From Methylohalobius sp964654415 (GTDB lineage: Bacteria > Pseudomonadota > Gammaproteobacteria > Methylococcales > Methylothermaceae): a stretch of DNA of 64,000 nucleotides. The notes below the pieces were generated by a model that was not told the origin of the DNA, did no database searches, and worked only from the letters and a program-made list of their open reading frames with translations. Shown here one piece after another: positions 53,290 to 60,782 of this stretch; positions within the stretch are counted from its first letter, which is position 1, and the number at the start of each line of letters is the position of its first letter. The stretch lies in contig CAZZIP010000003.1 of the NCBI GenBank assembly GCA_964654415.1, forward strand, positions 186,001 to 250,000, written 5' to 3'. Both the position numbers and the translations under genes were made by a program.

Positions 53290-54198
53290 ATGCCTTCAAC
53301 CACCCGGGGATGGAAAGCGGCTCGGTTCGCAACAGGACTTTTGCTTGGCTGGTTCGCGCTTGCTACAGGCGCTCAGCCTACTTTGACCCTTCCCGATTGG
53401 AGCGAACTGACGCTAGAGTTATCTCCAACCTTGATAGTCAAGGCCGACCTGAAAACGACCGTCGCAGAACAGGCCAAACCCAAACTGCTCGAACGCCCCG
53501 GTGCGCTTCAACCACCACCGCAAAGCGTCGTCTATCACCTGACGGTGGAAACCCGCCTGAAATGGTTCCTGTCAAGCAAGACCTGGATGGGCGAACTGTG
53601 GCTTAAGCCCGACTTGACTGCCCTGCAGCGAACCCGTCTCAAAATCGGACCTTCGAGCAATTATAAAACCTACCGCTACGCTGACCGAGGCGTTTATCGG
53701 ACCCGCCACCAGCCTAAGGATTCAGACCAGATGCTTCAGCCTCCCCAGACCTGGTCAATCGTCAACGAAACTTTCTACCCTTTTCTCGAGGCCACCAAAC
53801 GCTGCGCTCTTATTTCTGACCCATACGTCATTCTCCTGTTGCTTTCCCAGGATTGGCTCGCTACCGAAATGGTCATCTGCATGTTTAACCAGGAAGGTGT
53901 GTACCAGGTAAGCCTTCAGCGTACCGGCGTCCAAACCGTGCAAGCGAATTATCGCCTTGCGCAAAATTCCAAATCCCACCGGGTTCAAGCCCTCGTCCAG
54001 GCAGAGCGCATCTTAGTCCATCCGCTTCCACCAGACTCCAACGCCGGTAGAGACCCGGAGCCATTCGAATTCCTCGGTATGGAAGGCGACATCGTGTTCT
54101 TACGCGACCCCAAAACCCACCTTCCGCTCCAGATCGAAGGCAAGGTTCCTGGATTTGGCCAGGCCCAACTGCAGCTGACCAAGGTCAAGCTGCGCTAA
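53290..54198 (+). CDS. Exported protein of unknown function
   Basis: 302 aa from ATG 53290 (AAGG nearby); a TTG two codons earlier is an alternative. A signal peptide (FATGLLLGWFALATGAQ) predicts export. The mature part has alternating beta-like stretches, two late Cys (KRCALISDPYV, VICMFNQEG), and a tail PLQIEGKVPGFGQAQLQLTK. It may be a beta-rich periplasmic protein of the DUF3108 kind, but I cannot confirm that. It converges on the phosphohexomutase gene with a 14-bp overlap. Confidence 0.6.
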   Translation: MPSTTRGWKAARFATGLLLGWFALATGAQPTLTLPDWSELTLELSPTLIVKADLKTTVAEQAKPKLLERPGALQPPPQSVVYHLTVETRLKWFLSSKTWMGELWLKPDLTALQRTRLKIGPSSNYKTYRYADRGVYRTRHQPKDSDQMLQPPQTWSIVNETFYPFLEATKRCALISDPYVILLLLSQDWLATEMVICMFNQEGVYQVSLQRTGVQTVQANYRLAQNSKSHRVQALVQAERILVHPLPPDSNAGRDPEPFEFLGMEGDIVFLRDPKTHLPLQIEGKVPGFGQAQLQLTKVKLR

Positions 54199-55891
54199 CC
54201 TTTTGCGCCAATTGCGCAAGCAGCCCGCCCTCAGCCACAGCCAGGCGGGCGATCTCCTGCGCCCGACTCGCTGTGGCAGCATAAGCGTAGATTCTAAGTT
54301 GAGGAGCATTGCCAGAAGGGCGCACGTGGGCAACTTCGCCGTTGGCAAAGTAACAGCGGACGCCGTCGAGAACGTTGATGCCAACCACGGGCGCAAACCC
54401 CAGGCGGGGGGAAAAGACCTCTTCTAACAGCCTCTTCCTGGCCAACCATTGTCCCGCCTGCCTGCTTGGCGCAGGCAAACAGGCAAGTTCTTTGCCGCCT
54501 GTGCCTGACAGGATTACCCCCCCGCTTCCAAAGCGCACCTCCTCGACCCCGGCGGCTTCGGGGGCAAAATACGCCACTATCTTCTGGCTCAGTTCCTGGG
54601 GGAAGGCATCGACCAGGTCGGACCGCCCGAAAATTTGGGGAAATTCTTGTAAAAGCCCAGCCAAGCCCGTTCCGCGCCGCCTGGCAGCGGTCAACGCGCA
54701 CAGGATAGGCAAAGCGGCGTCTCGGGTGGGAAGCGCCTTGAGCGGCCTGCCATTCAGCAGAACATCCGATCCTAGCAAAAAACCGCCGTTGGCTTCCCAC
54801 GCGACCACGCTTTGCTTACCTTCAGTCAACCACAGGCGCATCGCCTCGATGACATAAGGCGAACCGATTCTGGTGCGGCGCAAAGATATTCCCCGAGGCG
54901 CCAAAAAATCCTCAAGTGCAGGACTAGCGCTGATTGGGGTAGCGGCGGCGTCAGCGTCGAGGAATTCTGCCACTACGGCCCCCAGCAGATCGCCCGGGAA
55001 AACCACCAGTTTTTCCCCTTCGACGCCGATCACCAGCGGCCGGTCGCTGTCGCCGTCGGTGGTTACCACCGCGTCTATCGGACCATCCTGCCGCTTTACC
55101 CAGTCGCCAAGCAGCTCAAGGTGGGCATCCGAGATCGCCTCGGTGTCTAGGGGAATAAACTCCCCGCAGCGCCCAACGCAAATCACATCGGCACCGGCTT
55201 CCATCAGGATCTGCGGCAATAAGTCCCTGCCCACCGCGCTGTACTCGAAAAACAACACCCGCAAACCTTTGAGAGAATCCGCCGCAAACGCTGTCCGATA
55301 GCGACTGCAATAGCTTTCCGCTAACTTTGGGTTAGCCTTCGGCAACCTAGGGCGAAACTGAGGTTTTAAGCTGCCGTCGGGAGCAAACTTCGATTCCTCA
55401 GCCGAGCGGGAATATTCCTGCGTGCGGAAAAGCTCCACCGCGGCAGTGATCCCAGCTTCGTCGCTTTTGAGCACCTCGCCGTCGCAGCGGTTGGCCTTCT
55501 GGCCGTTGCGGTCGGCGGGGATGTGGCTACCGGTCACCACGAAGCTGGCTACCCCTCGTTCCAGAGCGTAATACGTCAATGCGGGGGTAGGAAGACAGCC
55601 ACCGTAATCCACCGCGTAGCCAGCATCTAAGATCGCCCGGGCGGTGGCCTCAAGCAACCGCGGCGTGGACGGCCGAAGGTCACCAGCCAGGGGGATAGCG
55701 AGCACTTCGCTGGGTTTGGGGTCTCGAACAAGCTTGCCGATCTGCTCGAGATAAGCCAAAGTCCCACGGGTCAAACAATACACTTCCAGGTCGGTTAACT
55801 CTTCTACCCGGGCGCGCACGCCGCTGGTCCCGAACTTGAGCGGCATAGGTAAATACGTTAAAACCTCTCTCAGGCTCGGTCCTGGACTCAC
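54185..55891 (-). CDS. Phosphohexomutase (phosphomannomutase/phosphoglucomutase superfamily)
   Basis: 568 aa from GTG 55891, which overlaps the tyrS stop (GTGA); a later ATG (MPLKFGTSGVRARV) is possible. The superfamily motifs are present: LKFGTSGVRARVEELTD at the start, the phosphoserine loop VVTGSHIPADRNGQKAN (about 120), metal loop VTTDGDSDRPLVIGV (about 270), sugar loop WEANGGF (about 363) and the phosphate loop VRPSGNAPQLRIY (about 528). It moves phosphate between C6 and C1 of a hexose phosphate. Substrate (mannose, glucose or glucosamine) is uncertain. The unusual IPAD in place of NPPE is notable. Confidence 0.85.
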   Translation of the reverse strand: MSPGPSLREVLTYLPMPLKFGTSGVRARVEELTDLEVYCLTRGTLAYLEQIGKLVRDPKPSEVLAIPLAGDLRPSTPRLLEATARAILDAGYAVDYGGCLPTPALTYYALERGVASFVVTGSHIPADRNGQKANRCDGEVLKSDEAGITAAVELFRTQEYSRSAEESKFAPDGSLKPQFRPRLPKANPKLAESYCSRYRTAFAADSLKGLRVLFFEYSAVGRDLLPQILMEAGADVICVGRCGEFIPLDTEAISDAHLELLGDWVKRQDGPIDAVVTTDGDSDRPLVIGVEGEKLVVFPGDLLGAVVAEFLDADAAATPISASPALEDFLAPRGISLRRTRIGSPYVIEAMRLWLTEGKQSVVAWEANGGFLLGSDVLLNGRPLKALPTRDAALPILCALTAARRRGTGLAGLLQEFPQIFGRSDLVDAFPQELSQKIVAYFAPEAAGVEEVRFGSGGVILSGTGGKELACLPAPSRQAGQWLARKRLLEEVFSPRLGFAPVVGINVLDGVRCYFANGEVAHVRPSGNAPQLRIYAYAATASRAQEIARLAVAEGGLLAQLAQKVSAA

Positions 55892-57102
55892 TCGTCCGCT
55901 CCTACGATTTCAACTTTAGCGATGCGGCGCTTTCCAGCCTGAAGGACATGGACTTCGCCAGCTGCGATCACCCGACCAGGGTCAGAAACCCGCTCGCCGT
56001 CGATCCGCACCGCACCCTGCCGGATCAAACGAATCGCCTCGGAAGTACTGGCGGCTAGTCCTATCTCCTTGAGCAGGTGGGCGATTCCCAAACCCAGGCC
56101 AGCAGGTGCCTTAAGCTGGATAGTCTCAAGACCTTGCGGCACTTCCCGGCGTTTAAACCGCGCCTCGAAGCTTTCCAGGGCTTGGTGGGCCGCGGCCTGG
56201 CCGTGGAATCTGCCGACAATCTCCAAGGCCAGCTCGACTTTGGCGTCACGCGGGTTTTTGCCTTCGGCGCAGGCGCGTTTTAGGCTGGCTATCTCCGCCG
56301 CCGGACGCAGGCTCAACAGATCGAAATAACGCCACATCAGTTCGTCGGAAATAGACATCAGTTTGCCGAACATCTCCTCCGGCGGCTCGCTGATACCGAT
56401 GTAGTTGCCCAAGGACTTGGACATCTTCTGCGCCCCGTCCAGCCCTTCCAGGATCGGCAGCGTGATCACTACCTGCGGTTTTTGGCCGTAAGTCTCCTGT
56501 AGATGGCGACCGACCAGAAGGTTGAACTTCTGGTCGGTTCCGCCCAGCTCCACGTCGGCTTTGATGGCAACTGAGTCGTATCCTTGGAGCAAGGGATACA
56601 AAAACTCGTGGATGGCAATCGACTGGCCGCTTTTGTAGCGCTTGCTGAAGTCGTCGCGCTCTAGCATTCTGGCCACGGTATATTTACCGGCAAGCTGGAT
56701 CAGGTCGGCGGCTGAAAGCTCTCCCAGCCAACTGGAGTTGAACATCACTAAGGTGCGCTCAGGGTTTAAAATCTTATAAATTTGCTCTTCATAGGTGCGC
56801 GCGTTTTCGATCACCTGGTCGCGGCTTAGGGGCGGGCGCGTTTGGCTCTTGCCAGTGGGATCACCGATCATGGCGGTGAAATCGCCGATCAAGAAAATCG
56901 CCTCATGGCCCAGGTCCTGAAACTGCTTGAGCTTGTTGAGCAGGACCGTATGCCCCAGGTGCAAGTCTGGGGCGGTTGGGTCAAAACCGGCTTTGATCCT
57001 AAGCGGGCGACGTTCCTTAAGCCGCGCCAAAAGCTCGGCTTCCAGCAGGATTTCCTCGGTGCCGCGTTTTAGCTCGGCCAGGAGCGCTTCTAGTTCGTGC
57101 AT
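55888..57102 (-). CDS. tyrS: Tyrosyl-tRNA synthetase
   Basis: 404 aa. Class I motifs: FDPTAPDLHLGHTVLLNKLK (HIGH-like, about 38-57) and KMSKSLGNYIG (about 230). LGGTDQKFNLLVGRHLQE belongs to the tyrosine-binding fold, and an S4 RNA-binding domain ends the protein (LIRQGAVRIDGERVSDPGRV). It attaches tyrosine to its tRNA in the cytosol. It is the longer TyrRS-Z-like form common in proteobacteria. The next gene overlaps by four bases. Confidence 0.96.
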   Translation of the reverse strand: MHELEALLAELKRGTEEILLEAELLARLKERRPLRIKAGFDPTAPDLHLGHTVLLNKLKQFQDLGHEAIFLIGDFTAMIGDPTGKSQTRPPLSRDQVIENARTYEEQIYKILNPERTLVMFNSSWLGELSAADLIQLAGKYTVARMLERDDFSKRYKSGQSIAIHEFLYPLLQGYDSVAIKADVELGGTDQKFNLLVGRHLQETYGQKPQVVITLPILEGLDGAQKMSKSLGNYIGISEPPEEMFGKLMSISDELMWRYFDLLSLRPAAEIASLKRACAEGKNPRDAKVELALEIVGRFHGQAAAHQALESFEARFKRREVPQGLETIQLKAPAGLGLGIAHLLKEIGLAASTSEAIRLIRQGAVRIDGERVSDPGRVIAAGEVHVLQAGKRRIAKVEIVGADE

Positions 57103-57192
57103 GACGGCTCTCTTACAAATCTATCTGGATAAGGTTATACGCCTTCCGTTAAACTTGATAAATTCTAGCTCGTTATTTTTGCGACTTCATCC

Positions 57193-58296
57193 ATGGGTGA
57201 GTACTTCATCGGTCTGATGGCCGGTACCAGTCTGGACGGGGTCGATGCGGTGCTTGCGGAAATCTCCGCTCAAGATTTTTCCCTGCGCGCCCATCTTTAT
57301 ACTCCGTTTGCCGACGAACTTCATCAGAAGCTGCGTCAGCACTGCTTCGCCGCACAGGTTCCCTTAACGGTGCTCGGCCAATTGGACGCCGAACTGGGCG
57401 AGCTGTTTGGGCGCTGCGCCCTGGCTTTGCTCGATAAAGCCGGAGTCTCCCCCCAGCAGGTGCGCGCCATCGGCAGCCACGGCCAAACCTTCCACCACAA
57501 CCCCCAAGCGCTTTACCCTTATACCCTGCAGATCGGCGATCCCAACCGCATCGCCGAAATCACCGGCATCACGGTCGTGGCCGATTTTCGCCGTCGCGAT
57601 CTCGCTGCAGGCGGCCAAGGCGCTCCCTTGGTACCTGGCTTTCACCGCGCGGTGTTCTATTCTCCTAAGGAAAACCGCGCCGTATTAAACCTCGGCGGGA
57701 TTGCCAATCTTACCCTGCTGCCTAAAGACCCGACGCATCCCGTCATCGGTTTCGACGTAGGTCCCGGCAACACCTTGCTCGACTATTGGATCGCCCATCA
57801 CCTTGGCCAACCCTGGGACAGCGAGGGACAATGGGCTCGGCAAGGCCAGGTTGTGCCGAAACTGCTCAAAGCGTTGCTTACCGACCCGTACTTCAGCCGG
57901 CCTGCCCCCAAAAGCACCGGTCCTGAGTACTTTTCCTCGGCTTGGTTAGAGACACGCCTTAACGCCTTTGCTGAGATCAAACCTCAAGACGTCCAAGCGA
58001 CCCTCGCCCATCTGACTGCAGCCAGCGTGGCTTTAGGCCTCAAAAACACCAAACCCAATCGGCTGCTGGTATGCGGCGGAGGCGCGCACAACCTCCATCT
58101 TTTGGAACTCTTGGAAGATTATTGCGGCTGCCCGGTGGAGACCACCGCCGCCTATGGAATTGGCCCCGACTGGGTAGAAGCGGCCGCGTTCGCCTGGCTG
58201 GCTTGGCGGACATTAGCAGGAGTTCCAGGCAACCTGCCCGCCGTCACCGGCGCCCGCCGCGAGGTGGTCCTGGGCGGAATCTATCCGGCCTGCTAG
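57193..58296 (+). CDS. anmK: Anhydro-N-acetylmuramic acid kinase
   Basis: 367 aa, the usual length. The N-terminus FIGLMAGTSLDGVDAVLAE is the phosphate-binding start; IGSHGQTFHHNP (about 93), NLGGIANLTLLP and GFDVGPGNTLLDYWI (about 178) follow. It phosphorylates and opens anhydro-MurNAc in cell-wall recycling. The tyrS-anmK-erpA neighbourhood is common in gamma- and betaproteobacteria and supports the lineage. The stop overlaps the convergent erpA by four bases. Confidence 0.95.
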   Translation: MGEYFIGLMAGTSLDGVDAVLAEISAQDFSLRAHLYTPFADELHQKLRQHCFAAQVPLTVLGQLDAELGELFGRCALALLDKAGVSPQQVRAIGSHGQTFHHNPQALYPYTLQIGDPNRIAEITGITVVADFRRRDLAAGGQGAPLVPGFHRAVFYSPKENRAVLNLGGIANLTLLPKDPTHPVIGFDVGPGNTLLDYWIAHHLGQPWDSEGQWARQGQVVPKLLKALLTDPYFSRPAPKSTGPEYFSSAWLETRLNAFAEIKPQDVQATLAHLTAASVALGLKNTKPNRLLVCGGGAHNLHLLELLEDYCGCPVETTAAYGIGPDWVEAAAFAWLAWRTLAGVPGNLPAVTGARREVVLGGIYPAC

Positions 58297-58634
58297 ACCG
58301 AAAACGACGAGCCGCAGCCGCAGGTGGTCTGGGCGTTGGGGTTGCGGATCACGAAGCGGGCGCCGGAAATATCCTCCTTATAGTCGATCTCGGCCCCTCT
58401 CAGATATTGGAGGCTCATCGAGTCCACCAACACCGTCACGCCGTTCTTTTCGATCACCGTGTCGTCCTCGGCAGCCTGATCGTCGAAGGTAAAACCGTAT
58501 TGAAACCCGCTGCATCCGCCGCCGGTGATATACACCCTGAGTTTGAGCTCCGGGTTGTTTTCTTCCGCTAACAGCTCCGCCACCTTGATGGCAGCGCTTT
58601 CGGTAAAGACGATGGGAGTTTCTACCGCTGACAT
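58293..58634 (-). CDS. erpA: Iron-sulfur cluster insertion protein ErpA
   Basis: 113 aa from ATG 58634 (AAGGGA upstream), the E. coli length; a start nine codons earlier is less likely. A-type carrier ligands: the Cys in TGGGCSGFQYGF (about 43) and the CGC in TTCGCGSSF near the end. It passes [4Fe-4S] clusters to apoproteins, a need of the hydrogenase and Por enzymes in this window. It converges on anmK. Confidence 0.95.
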   Translation of the reverse strand: MSAVETPIVFTESAAIKVAELLAEENNPELKLRVYITGGGCSGFQYGFTFDDQAAEDDTVIEKNGVTVLVDSMSLQYLRGAEIDYKEDISGARFVIRNPNAQTTCGCGSSFSV

Positions 58635-58710
58635 GGCATCCCTTGTTAAAGCCTTTGACAAGCATTATCCCTTTATCCGACTGTTCAGGTCAAGAATAGT
58701 GCCCTTTATC

Positions 58711-59424
58711 TCAAGGTAGCCGGATGCCTGCCTCTGCCAATACTTTCTCTAGCGCTTGCGCCCAGCCTCGGTTGGCAGCTGGATTTAGGGGGCTAGGATG
58801 GGGAATGGTGCCGGAAACGATGTCCATACCGGAAAGCGCCGCCGCTACCCGGCGCGCGGCAAATCCCCCTACGCCAAAAACGTATCTGGGATTTAAGCAT
58901 TCTACGGCCCGTCTGAGCGCAGCGTCGCAGGCACTCAGCAATGGACGTCTGTCGCCAGCGGGTAGGCGATCCGGGGTCAAGTTGTCTCCAGCCTCGGTAA
59001 AAAACGCCAGCGGGCAATAATTGAGCACAAAAAAGCGCGCGAAGAAGCGCTGTGGCGTACCGTAAGTCTGCTTAGCCCAGCCCCACAGCCGCATGCCGCT
59101 CACTTCGCGGCGCCGGCAAGCAAATCCCAAAACCGGACGAGAAGGATGTTCCCTAGCGGGTCGTCCCACCTGAGCCAAAATGCCAAGCCAGTCGCGCACC
59201 ATCACGACATCCCCGAACGGCACTCCGGTCTGGACCATGCCCCATGGGCCGGGATTTATCCCAACCAGCAAGATTTCTTTGGGCGCCTGGCCATAGCGTT
59301 CCAGATACGTGCGATGAGGTTGCCATGCGTATTCTAAAGGATTGTAGACAAAGGCCGCCGGCGGCCCGAAGCTCAGCCTACCTACCGCTGACGCAAGTTC
59401 ACTGGCAATGGCGATTAAATCCAT
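58711..59424 (-). CDS. SMUG-type uracil-DNA glycosylase
   Basis: 237 aa. The water-activating loop is GINPGPWGMVQTGVPFGDV (about 54-72), and the DNA-intercalation loop is IPHPSPLNPAANRGWAQ (about 206-222), the SMUG1 pattern. NYCPLAFFTEAGDNLTPDRL fits the base pocket. It removes uracil and related lesions from DNA. SMUG-type enzymes are uncommon in bacteria compared with UNG. No ribosome-binding site is clear. Confidence 0.85.
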   Translation of the reverse strand: MDLIAIASELASAVGRLSFGPPAAFVYNPLEYAWQPHRTYLERYGQAPKEILLVGINPGPWGMVQTGVPFGDVVMVRDWLGILAQVGRPAREHPSRPVLGFACRRREVSGMRLWGWAKQTYGTPQRFFARFFVLNYCPLAFFTEAGDNLTPDRLPAGDRRPLLSACDAALRRAVECLNPRYVFGVGGFAARRVAAALSGMDIVSGTIPHPSPLNPAANRGWAQALEKVLAEAGIRLP

Positions 59425-59605
59425 GGATCGATTTTATCAAGCAAGGATCAGCGCTACTAGGGCTGGCCTTTCAGAGGAAGGTCCCTCACATACGTTCGAG
59501 ACGAGCTTTAAACCCGCCTCTATCCTCAGCCAAGGAAGCGCAAGTGGCTCGCCTTCGTCTTTAGGCGATGGTATTTTCATAGACCAATAAGGCAGTTAGT
59601 ACGCT

Positions 59606-60466
59606 ATGGAACAACGCATTGACATCCCTGGAGACTGGCGACGGGCTGCCAGTTTGATCTTAGAACGGGGTTTGGACAAGATTTTAGTCCTAGGCGCTTC
59701 CGACCGGGGAAAAAGCACTTTCTGTAGCTACTTGGCCTGGCATCTGTTGCAAGCGGGGCGGCAGCCGGCGCTCCTCGACGCCGATGTGGGCCAGAAGGAT
59801 CTCGGTCCTCCGGCTACTATTACTTTGGGATACCCGCGCTTGAATCAGGCGCTGCAAGATCTGAGACCGGCCGCCTTGTATTTCGTAGGGGCGGTGTCAC
59901 CGGTGGCCCACCTATTGCCCATGGTCGTTGGTACCCGCCAACTTTTGGATCAGGCAAACGCCCCCGCGGTTATCATCAATACCAGCGGCCTAGTGACAGG
60001 CGTCGGAAAAGTGCTGAAAACTTACAAGATTGATAGCCTTCGGCCCGATGTGATCGTTGCTCTGGAGCAAAACCGGGAATTGAACCCTATCCTGGCGGCC
60101 CATCGTCATTTTTTTATCCTGCGTTTGCGACCTTCTCGCTACGCCTGCGTCAAATCGTTGTCTTTGCGCTCTGAACGCAGACAAGCCGCCTTCGGCAACT
60201 ACTTTCGGACTGCATCGGAAAAAGCGTTTCATCTCGACGACTTAGTCGTGCAACGCCTTCCCGTCCACCTTAGAACTAATCTTGCCGCCCATCTGACCGC
60301 AAACCGCCTGTGCGGGCTGGCCGATGCGAGGCAGCGTTTATTGGGGCTGGGGTTGATTCGTCGATTTGATTCCACTCAGCGGCAGATTCGGATATTCACC
60401 CCGGTCAATTCCGGGGAGGTCAAAGTCATTCAACTGGGTGACCTATGGCTGGATTTAGCAAGCTGA
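59606..60466 (+). CDS. Clp1/Grc3-like P-loop protein (possible polynucleotide 5'-kinase)
   Basis: 286 aa. P-loop ILVLGASDRGKSTFCSYLAW (about 27-46), then LLDADVGQKDLGPPATITLG (about 66-85), the Walker B-like stretch of the Clp1/Grc3 kinases, and INTSGLVTGVGKVLKTYKID (about 125-144). In archaea and eukaryotes these act on RNA 5' ends; bacterial relatives are little known. The start is ATG 59606 with a short TTAGTACGC before it and no strong ribosome-binding site. The 180 bases upstream contain nothing I can name. It is followed by the iron-uptake operon promoter. Confidence 0.75.
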   Translation: MEQRIDIPGDWRRAASLILERGLDKILVLGASDRGKSTFCSYLAWHLLQAGRQPALLDADVGQKDLGPPATITLGYPRLNQALQDLRPAALYFVGAVSPVAHLLPMVVGTRQLLDQANAPAVIINTSGLVTGVGKVLKTYKIDSLRPDVIVALEQNRELNPILAAHRHFFILRLRPSRYACVKSLSLRSERRQAAFGNYFRTASEKAFHLDDLVVQRLPVHLRTNLAAHLTANRLCGLADARQRLLGLGLIRRFDSTQRQIRIFTPVNSGEVKVIQLGDLWLDLAS

Positions 60467-60488
60467 AATGGACGTCCATAGTAGCTTA

Positions 60489-60530
60489 TAGACAAGCACT
60501 GTTTAAAAAAATATAATCATTCTCATTAAT
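60489..60530 (+). promoter_or_regulatory. feoABC promoter with overlapping Fur box
   Basis: TAGACA (60489-60494), exactly 17 bases, TATAAT (60512-60517). A 19-base site at 60512-60530 (TATAATCATTCTCATTAAT) matches the Fur consensus at 13 of 19 positions and covers the -10. Repression by iron-loaded Fur would follow. Confidence 0.75.
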
Positions 60531-60545
60531 ATTTTGTGATTTGCC

Positions 60546-60782
60546 ATGGCTTGTTCAGCTCAGCCTCTAAGCGTTGCCCTTCCTGGCCAACGCGTTCGCA
60601 TCGCAAACATAGTGGAAAAACCGCTTAGGCTGCGATTATTGAGCTTGGGATTGGCGCCCGGCACCACCCTGACGATACTCAGAAACGGAGCCTCGGCCGT
60701 GGTAGTGGGCAAGAACGACGACCGCTTAGCCATCGGCCGGTCTCTGGCAGAACGCATCCTGGTCCAGTCTGAAATCCCATGA
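60546..60782 (+). CDS. feoA: Ferrous iron transport protein FeoA
   Basis: 78 aa, one SH3-like FeoA domain: ALPGQRVRIANIVEKPLRLR (about 9-28), LLSLGLAPGTTLTILRNG and a final GRSLAERILV. It helps FeoB take up ferrous iron. No obvious ribosome-binding site precedes the ATG, which lies close to the Fur box. It overlaps feoB by four bases (ATGA). Confidence 0.93.
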   Translation: MACSAQPLSVALPGQRVRIANIVEKPLRLRLLSLGLAPGTTLTILRNGASAVVVGKNDDRLAIGRSLAERILVQSEIP

